Assembly: GCA_035524315.1 (NCBI GenBank)
Contig: DATKPD010000063.1
Location: 88,211 to 152,210 of the forward strand
Reading direction: 5' to 3'
From: BOG-938 sp035524315
GTDB lineage: Bacteria > Pseudomonadota > Alphaproteobacteria > Caulobacterales > Caulobacteraceae
Length of the DNA stretch: 64,000 nucleotides
Position numbers and translations under genes: made by a program
The notes under the pieces: model-generated
Database searches by the model: none
What the model was told of the DNA's origin: nothing
What the model saw: the letters and a program-made list of their open reading frames with translations, nothing else
In this document: positions 36,483 through 48,273 of the stretch, piece by piece
Layout of the letters: each line of letters starts with the position of its first letter
Position numbering within the stretch: position 1 is the stretch's first letter

Positions 36483-37709
36483 CTACTTCGGCGTCACGCG
36501 CCACATGGCGCCGGGATCCTCGTCCTCCAACATCCAGATTGCGCCGTCGGGGGCGACCGCGATGTCGCGGATGCGGTGTCCGACGTTCCAGCGCTCCGCC
36601 GCCGTGGCCGTGGCGCCCTTGGTGATCACGCGGTTGAAGGACTTGGACGCCATGCCGCCGATCAGCAGCGAGCCCTGCCACTGCGGGAACATCGCGCCCC
36701 TGTAGAACACCATGCCGCCCGGCGCGATCACCGGCGTCCAGTAGAGGATGGGCTTGGTCAGGTCCGGGCGGGTGTCGGGGCTCGGGATCGGCGCGCCGTC
36801 GTAGTTGGTCGCGTAGGACACCAAGGGCCAGCCATAGTTCTTGCCCGGTTCGATCAGGTTGAGCTCGTCCCCGCCCCGGGGGCCGTGCTCCAGTTCCCAC
36901 AGCCGCCCGTCGGGCGCGAACGCCAGGCCGTAGGGCGTGCGGTGGCCGGTGGTCCAGGTCTCCGAGGGCGTCAGGTTGGGGCCGGGGAAGGTGTAGGTGC
37001 GCACCACCGGCGCGGTCATGGCCGCCTCGGTGTCCTTGGGCGGGTTGATGATCGGCACGGTCGGGGCCCCGATCTTGCCGGCCATCGGATTGCCCGGCGC
37101 GGGCTTGCCGTCGAGGGTCAGGTGCAGAATCTTGCCCAAAGGCTGATTGGGATCCTGGGCGGGCGTCATGCGCTGACGCTCGCCGACCGACAGGAACAGC
37201 GTCTTGCCGTCGGGTGCGAAGGCGATCTGGGCGCCGAACTGGCCCCCCTGGCCGCGCTCGCCGTCGCGCCACAGCACCTTCAGGTCGTCGAGGCTTGCGC
37301 CGTCCTTGCCGAGGGTCAGTTTGGCCCGGGCCATGGCCAGGCTGGAGCCGCCGTCGCCCGGCTCGGAATAGGTGATGTAGACGAAGTGGTCGTCGACGTA
37401 GTGCGGCGAGAGGAACACGCCGAGCATGCCGCCCTGGCCGCCGTAGAGCACCGCCGGGACATTGGCCACGGGCAGTTTCACGCCCGACGGGCTGACCAGC
37501 CAGATCGGCCCGGTCTTCTCGGTGACCAACATGCGCCCATCGGGCAGGAAGGCGATGCGCCACGGATAGTGGAAGCTGGCCACCTGGGTCATCTTGAACG
37601 GCAGCCCCGGCTCGGGCGTCTTGGTCCCGACATTGACCTGGGCCCGCGCGCCCGTCGCGGCCAGCGCCGCCAGCAGCACCGCCCGCAGCGCCGTATGAGC
37701 CAGCTTCAT
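36483..37709 (-). CDS. Soluble PQQ-dependent aldose sugar dehydrogenase
   Basis: 408 aa with a Sec signal peptide (cut near ARAQ). It has the six-bladed propeller of the sGDH/YliI family: WRIAFLPDGRMLVTEK, GQGGMLGVFLSPHY, TTGHRTPYGLAFAPDGRLWELEHGP.. and GKNYGWPLVSY. The GH-R-P and EHGPRGGDE segments hold PQQ and calcium contacts. It should oxidise aldose sugars in the periplasm and pass electrons to the respiratory chain. GGAGG sits about 6 nt before the ATG. Convergent with the YgjP-like gene (5-bp gap). Confidence 0.88.
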   Translation of the reverse strand: MKLAHTALRAVLLAALAATGARAQVNVGTKTPEPGLPFKMTQVASFHYPWRIAFLPDGRMLVTEKTGPIWLVSPSGVKLPVANVPAVLYGGQGGMLGVFLSPHYVDDHFVYITYSEPGDGGSSLAMARAKLTLGKDGASLDDLKVLWRDGERGQGGQFGAQIAFAPDGKTLFLSVGERQRMTPAQDPNQPLGKILHLTLDGKPAPGNPMAGKIGAPTVPIINPPKDTEAAMTAPVVRTYTFPGPNLTPSETWTTGHRTPYGLAFAPDGRLWELEHGPRGGDELNLIEPGKNYGWPLVSYATNYDGAPIPSPDTRPDLTKPILYWTPVIAPGGMVFYRGAMFPQWQGSLLIGGMASKSFNRVITKGATATAAERWNVGHRIRDIAVAPDGAIWMLEDEDPGAMWRVTPK

Positions 37710-37800
37710 TCTCGTCCTCCCGATGATTGGCCGCGGCGCCTCTCCCTGACGGATCGATGCGCGCGGCGGTTCGGCGTTCCTCTTAACGCCTTCACGCCGT

Positions 37801-37845
37801 GATCAGAAGAACGCGGATCAGAAGACCTCAGATCAAAAGAATTCC
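37801..37845. repeat. Three tandem 15-nt units at the 3' end of the PBP gene
   Basis: GATCAGAAGAACGCG, GATCAGAAGACCTCA and GATCAAAAGAATTCC follow one another. The last one contains the PBP stop codon and final Phe-Phe codons, so the other two are out-of-gene copies of the gene end, probably from slippage or short duplication. Confidence 0.65.
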
Positions 37846-39887
37846 GGGCCCGCCGGCTTCTTTTGGGCCGGATCGACCGGGGCGGCGTCGGGTCTGGGCG
37901 CGTCGGCGGGCGGCGGTTGCGGGGGGCCGTTCTGCAGCAGGTCGCCGATGGCGTCCTCGCCGGAGGCCCCGGTGTCGTCGGGCGGGGGCGCGGCCCCGCC
38001 GGGGATCGGCTGCACCTTCAGCCGCGGCAGGGCCTGGCTCATGAAGGTGCGCCAGATGTGCGCCGGGATCGTGCCGCCGGTCACGTTTCGCATGGGCGTG
38101 TCGTCGTCGCGTCCGGTCCAGACCGCCGTGACGAAGCCGCCGGTGTAGCCGACGAACCAAGCGTCGCGGAAGTCGCTGGTGGTGCCGGTCTTACCGGCCA
38201 GGTCATACCCGGGCACCCGCGCGCCCACCCCCGTGCCGGACACCAGCACCTCGCGCATCATCTGGTTCATATAGTCCAGGGCCGGCGAGGCGATCACCTG
38301 CGGATGGGCCGTTTTGCCCACGTTATGGTCGTACAGCACCTTGCCCGCCGCCGTGCGGATGCGCTCGATGCCGTAGGCTTGAACGCCCTGGCCGCCATTG
38401 GCGAAGGCGTCGTAGGCCTGGGCCATCTCCAGCGGGCTCACCTCCACGGCGCCGAGCGCCATCGAGGGGTCGGTCTGGATCGGCGACGTAATCCCCAGGC
38501 GATGGGCGGTGCGCGCCACATTGACCGTGCCCACCTCGTTGGCCAGGCGCGCGGCCACGGTGTTGATCGAGTGGGCCAGGGCCACCTGCAGGGTGATCGG
38601 CCCCATGAAGGTCTTCTCGTAGTTCTTGGGCTGCCAGTTGCCGATGGTGATCGGCTCGTCCACCACCGGGGTGTCGGGCCGGCGGCCGTTCTCCATGGCG
38701 GTCAGATAGACGAACGGCTTGAACGACGAGCCCGCCTGGCGCTTGGCCCCGGCCGCCCGGTCGAACTGGCTGTCGGCATAGTCGACCCCGCCGACGTAGG
38801 CGCGCACGCGCCCCTCGCCGTCGAGCGCCACCAGCGCCGCCTGCTGCATGCCGCGGGCCTTGGCCTCGGGCGAGGCCGCCTCGCGCACGGCGGATTCGGC
38901 GGAGCCCTGGATCGGCAGGTCCAGGGTGGTTTCGACCACCAGGTCTTCCTGCAGCGGGCTGTCCTTGGCCTGGCCGACGATCGAGCGCACCTCGGCGTCG
39001 ACCCAGTCGACGAAATACTGGGCGTGCTGGCTGGACAGGGTGCGCGACACCCGCACCGGCTGGGCGAAGGCGGCGTCGCGCTGGGCCGGGGTGATGGCCC
39101 CGGTCGACACCATCTGGTCCAGCACCACCGTGGCGCGGCGCTCGGCGCGGTCGGTGTCGGAGATCGGGCTGTAGCGGGCCGGACCCTTCATCAGCCCGGC
39201 CAGCAACGCGGCCTCGCCGACGGTCAGCTGGGCGGCGGGCTTGTCGAAATACCGCTGCGAGGCGGCCTCGATGCCATAGGCTCCGGCGCCGAAATAAACG
39301 CGGTTGAGATAGAGGCTGAGAATTTCCTTCTTGGAGAACTTCATCTCCAGCCATACCGCCAGGATCAGCTCCTGCACCTTGCGGCGGATGGTCTGGTCGG
39401 GGCTGAGGAACAGGTTGCGCGCCAGCTGCTGGGTGATGGTCGAGGCGCCCTGGGCGTAGCGATGCTGGCGCAGATCGACGAACACCACGCGCACCATGCC
39501 GACCGGGTCAAAGCCGAAGTGGTGGTAGAAGCGGCGGTCCTCGATGGCGATGAAGGCGTCCGGCACATAGGGCGGCAGGTCGTCGAGATTGACCGGGGGG
39601 GTGTTCTGGCTGCCGCGCACGGCGATTAGGGCGCCCGAGCGGTCCAGGTAGGAGATCGAGGGCGTGCGCTGCACCTGGTAGAGCTTGGAGGTGTCAGGCA
39701 AGCCGGTGGCGAACACCGCGAAGAAGCCGGCGATGAAGATCAGGCCCCACACGCACGCCACGGCCATCCAATAGACGAACGCCTGAAGCCGCGTGCGTCC
39801 GCCGCCCTGCCCGCGCCTGGATCCGCCGTTCGGGCCGCCGCCCTTGGGCCTTTTGGGGCCCGGGCCGCCCGATTGCGCTTTCGCCAT
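37833..39887 (-). CDS. Class A penicillin-binding protein (bifunctional transglycosylase/transpeptidase)
   Basis: 684 aa. A basic, Gly-rich cytoplasmic tail and one membrane helix (about residues 36-60) precede the GT51 domain with catalytic Glu116 in AIEDRRFYHH, then GASTITQQLARNLFL and KKEILSLYLNRVYFG. The transpeptidase shows SSFKPFVYL (SxxK, near residue 384), SIN in AHSINTVAARL and KTGTTSDFRDAWFVG near 563. It polymerises lipid II and crosslinks peptidoglycan in the periplasm. The Pro/Asp-rich C-terminal tail is variable. The gene ends in a run of tandem 15-mers. Confidence 0.93.
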   Translation of the reverse strand: MAKAQSGGPGPKRPKGGGPNGGSRRGQGGGRTRLQAFVYWMAVACVWGLIFIAGFFAVFATGLPDTSKLYQVQRTPSISYLDRSGALIAVRGSQNTPPVNLDDLPPYVPDAFIAIEDRRFYHHFGFDPVGMVRVVFVDLRQHRYAQGASTITQQLARNLFLSPDQTIRRKVQELILAVWLEMKFSKKEILSLYLNRVYFGAGAYGIEAASQRYFDKPAAQLTVGEAALLAGLMKGPARYSPISDTDRAERRATVVLDQMVSTGAITPAQRDAAFAQPVRVSRTLSSQHAQYFVDWVDAEVRSIVGQAKDSPLQEDLVVETTLDLPIQGSAESAVREAASPEAKARGMQQAALVALDGEGRVRAYVGGVDYADSQFDRAAGAKRQAGSSFKPFVYLTAMENGRRPDTPVVDEPITIGNWQPKNYEKTFMGPITLQVALAHSINTVAARLANEVGTVNVARTAHRLGITSPIQTDPSMALGAVEVSPLEMAQAYDAFANGGQGVQAYGIERIRTAAGKVLYDHNVGKTAHPQVIASPALDYMNQMMREVLVSGTGVGARVPGYDLAGKTGTTSDFRDAWFVGYTGGFVTAVWTGRDDDTPMRNVTGGTIPAHIWRTFMSQALPRLKVQPIPGGAAPPPDDTGASGEDAIGDLLQNGPPQPPPADAPRPDAAPVDPAQKKPAGPEFF

Positions 39888-40013
39888 GATAGGTGCTCTC
39901 CCGGCCCAAGCCGACGGGGCGTCTGTTTACCCTAATCCGAACGGGCCGCTCCAGCCCATTCGGCGCGCCTCAGGCTTGACCCCACGTTAAACCCGTTTGG
40001 CTAGACTTGGGCC

Positions 40014-41771
40014 ATGACCAGGGCTGAAGATCTGCTCAATGGGCTGGACCGGCCCGCCGCGGTGGTTGACGCCAACGGCGCGGTGTTGTGCGCCAACGCG
40101 GCCTATGCGCCCGGGGCGGCCGACGCCGCGCGCATCGTCCGGCTCGAGCCCGGCGCCCGGCTGCAGACCGCCGACGGCGTAGTGTGGGGCGCCCGGGCTC
40201 TGCCCGACGGCGAGCGCCTGATCCTGGGCGCGCCGGGTGTGGGCCTGGGGGTCAATGCGCGCGAACGCTATCTGGCGGCGCTTAGCCATGAACTGCGCAC
40301 GCCGCTCAATGGCGTGCTGGGCATGACCAACCTGCTGGTCGGCACCCCCCTCAACGCCGACCAGGCGACCTATGTGCAGGCGCTCAAGACGACCGGCGCC
40401 CATCTGCTCGGCCTGGTTAACGACGTGCTCGACCTCGCCAAGCTGGAAAGCGGTCAGATCGACCTGGAGCCGGCCCCGCTCGATGTCGAGGTGCTGCTGC
40501 AGGGGGTCTGCGAGTTGCTCAGCCCGCGCGCCCATGAAAAGGACCTGGACATCGCCTGGGCCGTCAGCGGCGCCGCCGGCGGCTGGGTGATGGGCGACGA
40601 GGGCCGATTGCGCCAGATTCTGTTCAACCTGGCCGGCAACGCCATCAAATTCACGGTCAAGGGCGGCGTGTTGATCCTGGCCGAAGGGGCGCCGGACGAC
40701 GCCGGTCAGGTGCGGCTGCGCTTCAGCGTCAAGGACACCGGCCCGGGCGTGCCCGAGGCCGAACGCGCGCGCATCTTCGAGGACTACGCCCGCGTGCCGG
40801 GCGAGAGCGCGCGCTTGGAGGGCACGGGCTTGGGCCTGGCGATCGTGCGCCGCCTGGCCGCCGCGCACGACGGGGCCATCGGGCTGGATTGTCCGAGCGA
40901 GGGCGGGGCCGAGTTCTGGTTCGAGGCGGCCTTCCCCCCCGCCGCCGGACCGGCGCGGCGCCAGCCGCTCAAGGGCCTGACCGTGCGGATCGTCTCGCCC
41001 AGCGCCACGGTGCGCGCGGCCGCGGCGCTGCAGGTCGAGGCGTGCGGCGGCCGGGCCCTGGCGGCCGAGACCCTGTCCGCTCGCGCCGGCGCCGGCGGGG
41101 ACGTGCTCCTGCTCGATCGTCCGGCGCTCGACCGTCCGGGCGGGGATAGCGTTCCTTCGGGCGCCCCCGCCTTGGTGCTGATCGCGCCCGAACAGCGGGG
41201 CGAGATCGAACGGCTGCGCGCCCGGGGCTTCGCCGGCTATCTGATCAAGCCGCTGCGCCGCGCCTCGCTGGCCGATCGCATTCTGGCGGTGGTTGGCGCC
41301 GCCGGCCCGGAGCGCGCCGCGCCGACCAGGCCGGTGGAGGACGAGCGCCTCGCCGCCGCCTGCGCCGTCGGCGCGCGGGTGCTGCTGGCCGAAGACAATC
41401 CCATCAACGCGCTTTTGGCGCGCACCCTGCTCGAGCGCCAGGGATGCGTGGTCGATTGGGTCGCCAACGGGTTGGATGCGGTCGAAGCCGGGCGCTCGGG
41501 CGCGCACGATCTGATCCTGATGGACCAGCGCATGCCGAGGATGGACGGGGCGCGGGCGGCGCGGGCCCTGCGCGAGGCGGGCGTGGGCACGCCGATCGTG
41601 GCCTTGACCGCCGACGCCTTCGAGGACGACCGCAAGGCGTGCCTCGCCGCCGGCATGGACGATTTCCTGGCCAAGCCGCTCGACGTGGCGGCCTTGCGCG
41701 CGATCCTCAGCCGCTGGACCCACGCCCAGCCCTTTACGTCGGACCAGCCGAAGGACAAGCTCGCGTCCTGA
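40014..41771 (+). CDS. Soluble hybrid histidine kinase with a degenerate and a normal receiver
   Basis: 585 aa with no membrane segment. A small PAS-like N-terminus (1-80) leads to HisKA with His92 in LSHELRTPLNGVLG, then an ATPase with NLAGNAIKFT, DTGPGVPE and GTGLGLAIVRRL. Residues about 325-430 look like a receiver that has lost its acidic cluster (LLLDRP, GYLIKPLRR), and a full receiver follows (VLLAEDNPINALLA, LMDQRMPRMDG with the acceptor Asp near 504, ALTADAF, FLAKPLD). No Hpt or output domain is nearby, so it probably signals through a separate phosphotransfer protein. Signal unknown. Confidence 0.88.
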   Translation: MTRAEDLLNGLDRPAAVVDANGAVLCANAAYAPGAADAARIVRLEPGARLQTADGVVWGARALPDGERLILGAPGVGLGVNARERYLAALSHELRTPLNGVLGMTNLLVGTPLNADQATYVQALKTTGAHLLGLVNDVLDLAKLESGQIDLEPAPLDVEVLLQGVCELLSPRAHEKDLDIAWAVSGAAGGWVMGDEGRLRQILFNLAGNAIKFTVKGGVLILAEGAPDDAGQVRLRFSVKDTGPGVPEAERARIFEDYARVPGESARLEGTGLGLAIVRRLAAAHDGAIGLDCPSEGGAEFWFEAAFPPAAGPARRQPLKGLTVRIVSPSATVRAAAALQVEACGGRALAAETLSARAGAGGDVLLLDRPALDRPGGDSVPSGAPALVLIAPEQRGEIERLRARGFAGYLIKPLRRASLADRILAVVGAAGPERAAPTRPVEDERLAAACAVGARVLLAEDNPINALLARTLLERQGCVVDWVANGLDAVEAGRSGAHDLILMDQRMPRMDGARAARALREAGVGTPIVALTADAFEDDRKACLAAGMDDFLAKPLDVAALRAILSRWTHAQPFTSDQPKDKLAS

Positions 41772-41801
41772 TTTGCGCCGCCGGCGCGCGCCGGACGCCG
41801 C

Positions 41802-43187
41802 ATGATCCCAGCCGAACCCGCCTCCTCGACGCCCGTCAATCGCCAGCGACACCGGGTGGGCCGCGTTTGGCGCGCGCTGGGCGAGCGGCGCGTGCTGACG
41901 ATGTTGCTCCTGGGTTTCTCCTCAGGCCTGCCGTTCATGCTCACGGGCAACACCCTGGGCGGCTGGCTGGCGACCCAGCACATCGGCCTGGGCGCGATCG
42001 GGGCTTTGTCGTGGGTCGGCCTGGCCTATTCGCTGAAGTTCCTGTGGGCGCCCGTGATCGACCGGGTGGGCTTCCCCGCGCTGGGCGCGCTGGGGCGGCG
42101 GCGCGGGTGGATGCTGGCGGCCCAGGTCCTGGTCGGCGGCGGCCTGGCGGCCATGGCGCTGGCAGGGCCTCAAGGCGGGCTGGCGGCCTTCGCCGCCCTG
42201 GCCCTGGTCGTGGCCTTCGCCTCGGCCACCCAGGACATCGTGCTCGACGCCTGGCGCATCGAGATCGCCGAAACGCCCGACGAGCTTGGCTTGCTGACCG
42301 CCGCCTACCAGATCGGCTACCGGGTGGCGCTGCTGTTCACCATGGCCTGGATACTGATCCTGGCCGACCACATCGGCTGGCCCATGTCCTACGGCCTGTC
42401 GGCGGCGTTGATGGCAGTAGGGATCGGGGCGACCTTCATGGCCGAGGAGCCGGCGCGCGCCGATGCAGTGATGGAGGCCAAGTCGGACGCCGCGCCCCTA
42501 TGGACCGCGCGCGGTTTCGCAGACGCGGTCGCCGGACCGTTCATCGCCTTCTTCAAGGCGCACGGCCTGTTCGGGCTTGTCACGCTCCTGACCATCACGC
42601 TCTTTCACCTGTCCGACTATCTGCGCGGGCCGGTAACCCTGCCCTTCTACCGGGCGGCGGGATATTCCCTGACCGATGTGGGCGCGATCCGCACCACCAT
42701 CGGCCTGTGGTGCACTGTGGCCGGCGTGGCTTCAGGCGGCCTGAGTTCGGTGCGCCAGGGGGTGTTTCGCACCCTGGTGATCGGTGCGGCGCTGCAGCCG
42801 ATCGGCATCGGCGCCTTCGCCCTGGTGGCGCTTCACGGCGCGCCGGACCTGCGGCTGTTCGCCATGGTCAACGCCATGGACGATTTCGCCATCGGGTTCT
42901 CGGGCGTGGCCCTGGTGGCCTATATGTCGAGCCTGACCAACCTCGGCTATGTGGCCAGCCAGTACGCGGTGATGAGTTCGGCCCTGGCCTGGACCGGCAA
43001 GACGCTCAAGGGCTTTTCCGGCTTCGTGGTCCAGGGCCTGCAGCAGGGGCGAGACCTGATGCACGCCTACGCCCTGTTCTACCTGGGCGTGGCGGCGCTG
43101 GGCCTGCCGGCGATCGGGCTGTGCTTCGTCCTGGCCCACGCGGCCAAGCGGAGAGCCGGGGCCTTGACCCCGGCTTCCTCACTTTAA
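41802..43187 (+). CDS. AmpG-family MFS permease
   Basis: 461 aa with about 12 membrane segments. LLLGFSSGLPFMLTGNTLGGWLA, SLKFLWAPVIDR and QDIVLDAWRIE are the AmpG signatures. AmpG imports anhydro-muropeptides for cell-wall recycling; close relatives move other solutes, and several copies per genome are common, so the substrate is inferred. A PBP and a metallo-beta-lactamase elsewhere in the window are not linked to it by operon. It starts 30 bp after the hybrid kinase on the same strand. Confidence 0.85.
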   Translation: MIPAEPASSTPVNRQRHRVGRVWRALGERRVLTMLLLGFSSGLPFMLTGNTLGGWLATQHIGLGAIGALSWVGLAYSLKFLWAPVIDRVGFPALGALGRRRGWMLAAQVLVGGGLAAMALAGPQGGLAAFAALALVVAFASATQDIVLDAWRIEIAETPDELGLLTAAYQIGYRVALLFTMAWILILADHIGWPMSYGLSAALMAVGIGATFMAEEPARADAVMEAKSDAAPLWTARGFADAVAGPFIAFFKAHGLFGLVTLLTITLFHLSDYLRGPVTLPFYRAAGYSLTDVGAIRTTIGLWCTVAGVASGGLSSVRQGVFRTLVIGAALQPIGIGAFALVALHGAPDLRLFAMVNAMDDFAIGFSGVALVAYMSSLTNLGYVASQYAVMSSALAWTGKTLKGFSGFVVQGLQQGRDLMHAYALFYLGVAALGLPAIGLCFVLAHAAKRRAGALTPASSL

Positions 43188-43203
43188 CCCCTGACGTCGA
43201 GCC

Positions 43204-45519
<2,316 letters not shown>

Positions 45520-45688
45520 GGGGGGTCGCCGGCCTTGAAATCGGGGCCTCAAACTAGCGGTGGGTGCGCCGCGTCACAACCGCGTCGCTGCTGAATCGGG
45601 GGGAACTTTTGCCCCGTGACCCGCAATGGCGCGTTGACCTCGCCCAGTTGTGGGGGCAAGCGGATGATCGAACCGCAGGAGAGCGCGC

Positions 45689-46495
45689 GTGGCGCAGGGC
45701 GAAATCAGGATCGGAGTGGCCGGCGCGCTGGGCCGCATGGGACAGGCGCTCGCCGCCCAGGTCGCCGCGCATCCCGGCCTTGTGCTCGCGGCCTTGTTCG
45801 ACCGGCCGGACACTGTCGGCGCGGCGCTGGGCGACCGGGTTTTGGTGGGCCGGGGCGAGGCCCTGGCGCTGTGCGACGTGATCATCGACTTCACCTCCGG
45901 TCCGGCCTCGGCCGCCCTGGCCCAGGCGTGCGCGGCTCAGGCCGAGACGAACGGGCGCGCCCCGGCCCTGGTGGTCGGCACGACCGGCCTGACCGACGAA
46001 GAGGCCGAGGCGGTGCGCGCCGCCGCCGGCCGCGTGCCTGTGGTCAAGTCGGGCAACTTCTCCCTGGGCGTTAATGTGCTGCTGGGGCTGGTGGCCCAGG
46101 CGGCCCAGGCGCTCAAGGCGCGCGATTTCGACATTGAGGTGTTCGAGGCGCACCATCGGCGCAAGGTCGACGCGCCCTCCGGCACGGCCCTGATGCTGGG
46201 CGAGGCTGCGGCTATGGCGCGCGGCGGCGATCTCAAGACGCTGGCCGTGCGCGCGCGCGATGGCCTGACCGGCCCACGCGACGAGGGGACGATCGGCTTT
46301 TCTGTGGCGCGCGGCGGCGGCGTCGTCGGCGAGCACAGCGTGATCTTCGCCGGCGAGGACGAGGTGCTGACCCTGTCGCACTCCGCCCGCGACCGCCGCC
46401 TGTTCGCCAGGGGCGCGGTCGAGGCCGCCGCCTGGGTCGCAGGCCGCCCGCCGGGCCTCTACGACATGCAGGACGTGCTGGGGATGAGGGGCTAG
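45689..46495 (+). CDS. dapB: 4-hydroxy-tetrahydrodipicolinate reductase
   Basis: 268 aa. GVAGALGRMGQAL binds the dinucleotide, VVGTTGLTDEE and KSGNFSLGVNVLL follow, and the signature EAHHRRKVDAPSGTA carries the catalytic His and Lys. DapB reduces the DapA product with NAD(P)H in the diaminopimelate/lysine route. The start is GTG with AGGAG 6 nt upstream. It is divergent from maeB across about 170 bp; TTGACC at 45633 could be a -35 box but no matching -10 was seen. Confidence 0.95.
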   Translation: MAQGEIRIGVAGALGRMGQALAAQVAAHPGLVLAALFDRPDTVGAALGDRVLVGRGEALALCDVIIDFTSGPASAALAQACAAQAETNGRAPALVVGTTGLTDEEAEAVRAAAGRVPVVKSGNFSLGVNVLLGLVAQAAQALKARDFDIEVFEAHHRRKVDAPSGTALMLGEAAAMARGGDLKTLAVRARDGLTGPRDEGTIGFSVARGGGVVGEHSVIFAGEDEVLTLSHSARDRRLFARGAVEAAAWVAGRPPGLYDMQDVLGMRG

Positions 46496-46504
46496 CGGCC
46501 CGTC

Positions 46505-46957
46505 TTACCGTCCCGTCGAGCCGAAGCCGCCTGCGCCGCGCGCGGTCTCGTCGAGGCTTTCGCTCTCCAGCCACATCGACTGAACCACCGGGGCCACGAT
46601 CATCTGGGCGATGCGCTCACCGCGCCGAATGACGAAGTCCTCGGCGCCGAGATTGATCAGAATCGCCTTAACCTCGCCGCGATAGTCGGAATCGATGGTG
46701 CCGGGGGTGTTGAGGCAGGTCACGCCGTGCTTGGCCGCCAGGCCGGAGCGCGGGCGCACCTGCACCTCGAACCCCAGCGGAATGGCCATGCACAGGCCGG
46801 TGGGCACCATGGCCCGCGCGCCGGGCTTGAGCGTCAACGGTTCGTCCTCGGGCACGGCCGCGCGCAGATCCATGCCCGCCGCGCCGGTGGTCTCGTAGGC
46901 GGGCAGGGGCAGGCCCTCGGCGTGGGGCAGGCGGAGGACGGCGATCTGAGGATGCAT
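46505..46957 (-). CDS. dut: dUTP diphosphatase
   Basis: 150 aa, the normal trimeric dUTPase size. All five motifs are visible: AAGMDLRA (1), PRSGLAAKHG (2), NTPGTIDSDYRGEV (3, with the catalytic Asp), RGERIAQMIVAP (4) and GAGGFGSTGR (5, the mobile C-terminal arm). It hydrolyses dUTP to dUMP, which keeps uracil out of DNA and feeds thymidylate synthesis. It is convergent with dapB (9 bp apart) and 49 bp downstream of coaBC; a dfp-dut pair is common in bacteria. Confidence 0.96.
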   Translation of the reverse strand: MHPQIAVLRLPHAEGLPLPAYETTGAAGMDLRAAVPEDEPLTLKPGARAMVPTGLCMAIPLGFEVQVRPRSGLAAKHGVTCLNTPGTIDSDYRGEVKAILINLGAEDFVIRRGERIAQMIVAPVVQSMWLESESLDETARGAGGFGSTGR

Positions 46958-47006
46958 GGCGAGCCTGGGTGTTGCAGATCGTCTTGTTTAGAGGCTGAGT
47001 CGGCCT

Positions 47007-48206
47007 TCAGGCCAGGGCCTCGGCGATCTTGCGGGCCAGACGCTCGGCCACTTCGCGCTTGGAGGCGGTCGGCCAGGCCTCGGCCCCCGCCTTCGTCATC
47101 ACTGTGACGGTGTTGCGCTCGCCGCCCATCACCTCGGCCTGGCTGACGTCGTTGGCCACGATCCAGTCGCAGCCCTTGCGTTCGAGCTTGGCGCGGGCGT
47201 TGGCGGCCACGTCGTTGGTCTCGGCGGCGAAGCCGACCACCAGGGCCGGGCGCGCCGGTCCGGCCCGCGACAGGGCGGCCAGGATGTCGGGGGTCTCGGT
47301 CAGGGCGATGGACGGCGCTCCGCCGCCCTGGGTCTTCTTCAGCTTGCGCCCTTCGGCCTGCACCGGCTTCCAGTCGGCGACGGCGGCCACGAAAACGGCC
47401 ACGTCGGCCGGAAGGGCGGCCTGGCAGGCGGCCAGCATCTGGTCGGCGGTCTCCACGTCCACGCGCCGCACCGCCGGCGGCGCGGGCAGCGCCGTGGGGC
47501 CGGACACCAAGGTGACCTCAGCGCCCAGCCGGGCCAGGGCCTCGGCGATCGCATAGCCCTGTTTGCCGCTGGAGCGGTTGGTCAGCACCCGCACCGGGTC
47601 GATCGGCTCGGCGGTGGGGCCGGCGGTGACCAGGGCGCGCTTTCCCAGGAGCGGACGGGCGGCGGGTCCGGCCAGGGCGGCCTGGATCGCGGCAAGGATC
47701 GCGGGCGGTTCGGCCAGGCGGCCGGCGCCGAACTCGCCGCAGGCCATGGCGCCCTCGTCCGGCCCCACGAAGCCCACGCCCCGGTCCCTGAGCGCGGCCA
47801 GATTGGCCTGGGTCGCGGGGTGCAGCCACATGCGCACGTTCATGGCCGGCGCCATCAGCACCGGCTTGTCGGTGGCCAGCAGGAGAGTGGACGCGAGATC
47901 GTTGGCCAGGCCCGCTGCGGCCTTGGCCATCAGGTCGGCGGTGGCCGGGGCCACGACCACCAGGTCGGCCGAGCGCGACAGTTCGATGTGCCCCATCTCG
48001 TGTTCGTCGGTCAGGGAGAACAGGTCCTGATAGACCTTGTCCTCGCAAAGGGCGCCGAGCGACAGCGGCGTGACGAACTGCGCGCCCGCGCGGGTCAGCA
48101 CCGGGCGCACGGCGACGCCCGCCTTGCGCAGCAGGCGCGCCAGCTCCAGCGCCTTATAGGCCGCCACCCCGCCGCCGACGATCAACAGCACCCTTTGACC
48201 GGACAC
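47007..48206 (-). CDS. coaBC: Bifunctional phosphopantothenoylcysteine decarboxylase/synthetase
   Basis: About 399 aa from the GTG at 48204-48206 (GGAG 8 nt upstream); in-frame ATGs at 48219-48221 and 48234-48236 are alternatives. The N-terminal flavoprotein CoaC has RVLLIVGGGVAAYKALEL, APAMNVRMW and ACGEFGAGRLAEP (the redox Cys). The C-terminal CoaB has RALVTAGPTAEPIDPVR, NRSSGKQGYAIAEA and the GFAAETND segment. It makes 4'-phosphopantetheine for coenzyme A. dut follows. Upstream lies the divergent, LexA-box-bearing lipoprotein gene. Confidence 0.94.
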   Translation of the reverse strand: MSGQRVLLIVGGGVAAYKALELARLLRKAGVAVRPVLTRAGAQFVTPLSLGALCEDKVYQDLFSLTDEHEMGHIELSRSADLVVVAPATADLMAKAAAGLANDLASTLLLATDKPVLMAPAMNVRMWLHPATQANLAALRDRGVGFVGPDEGAMACGEFGAGRLAEPPAILAAIQAALAGPAARPLLGKRALVTAGPTAEPIDPVRVLTNRSSGKQGYAIAEALARLGAEVTLVSGPTALPAPPAVRRVDVETADQMLAACQAALPADVAVFVAAVADWKPVQAEGRKLKKTQGGGAPSIALTETPDILAALSRAGPARPALVVGFAAETNDVAANARAKLERKGCDWIVANDVSQAEVMGGERNTVTVMTKAGAEAWPTASKREVAERLARKIAEALA

Positions 48207-48273
48207 GCTTTCCGCTCCCATTTCCCTCAGCCTCATACCGGCTTTCGGCGCCTCTGGACAAACGTCCCGTTTT

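Noticed and set aside
39987..41852. A 621-codon antisense frame over the hybrid kinase
   Set aside because: Low-complexity shadow composition; the kinase on the plus strand has all HisKA, ATPase and receiver motifs.
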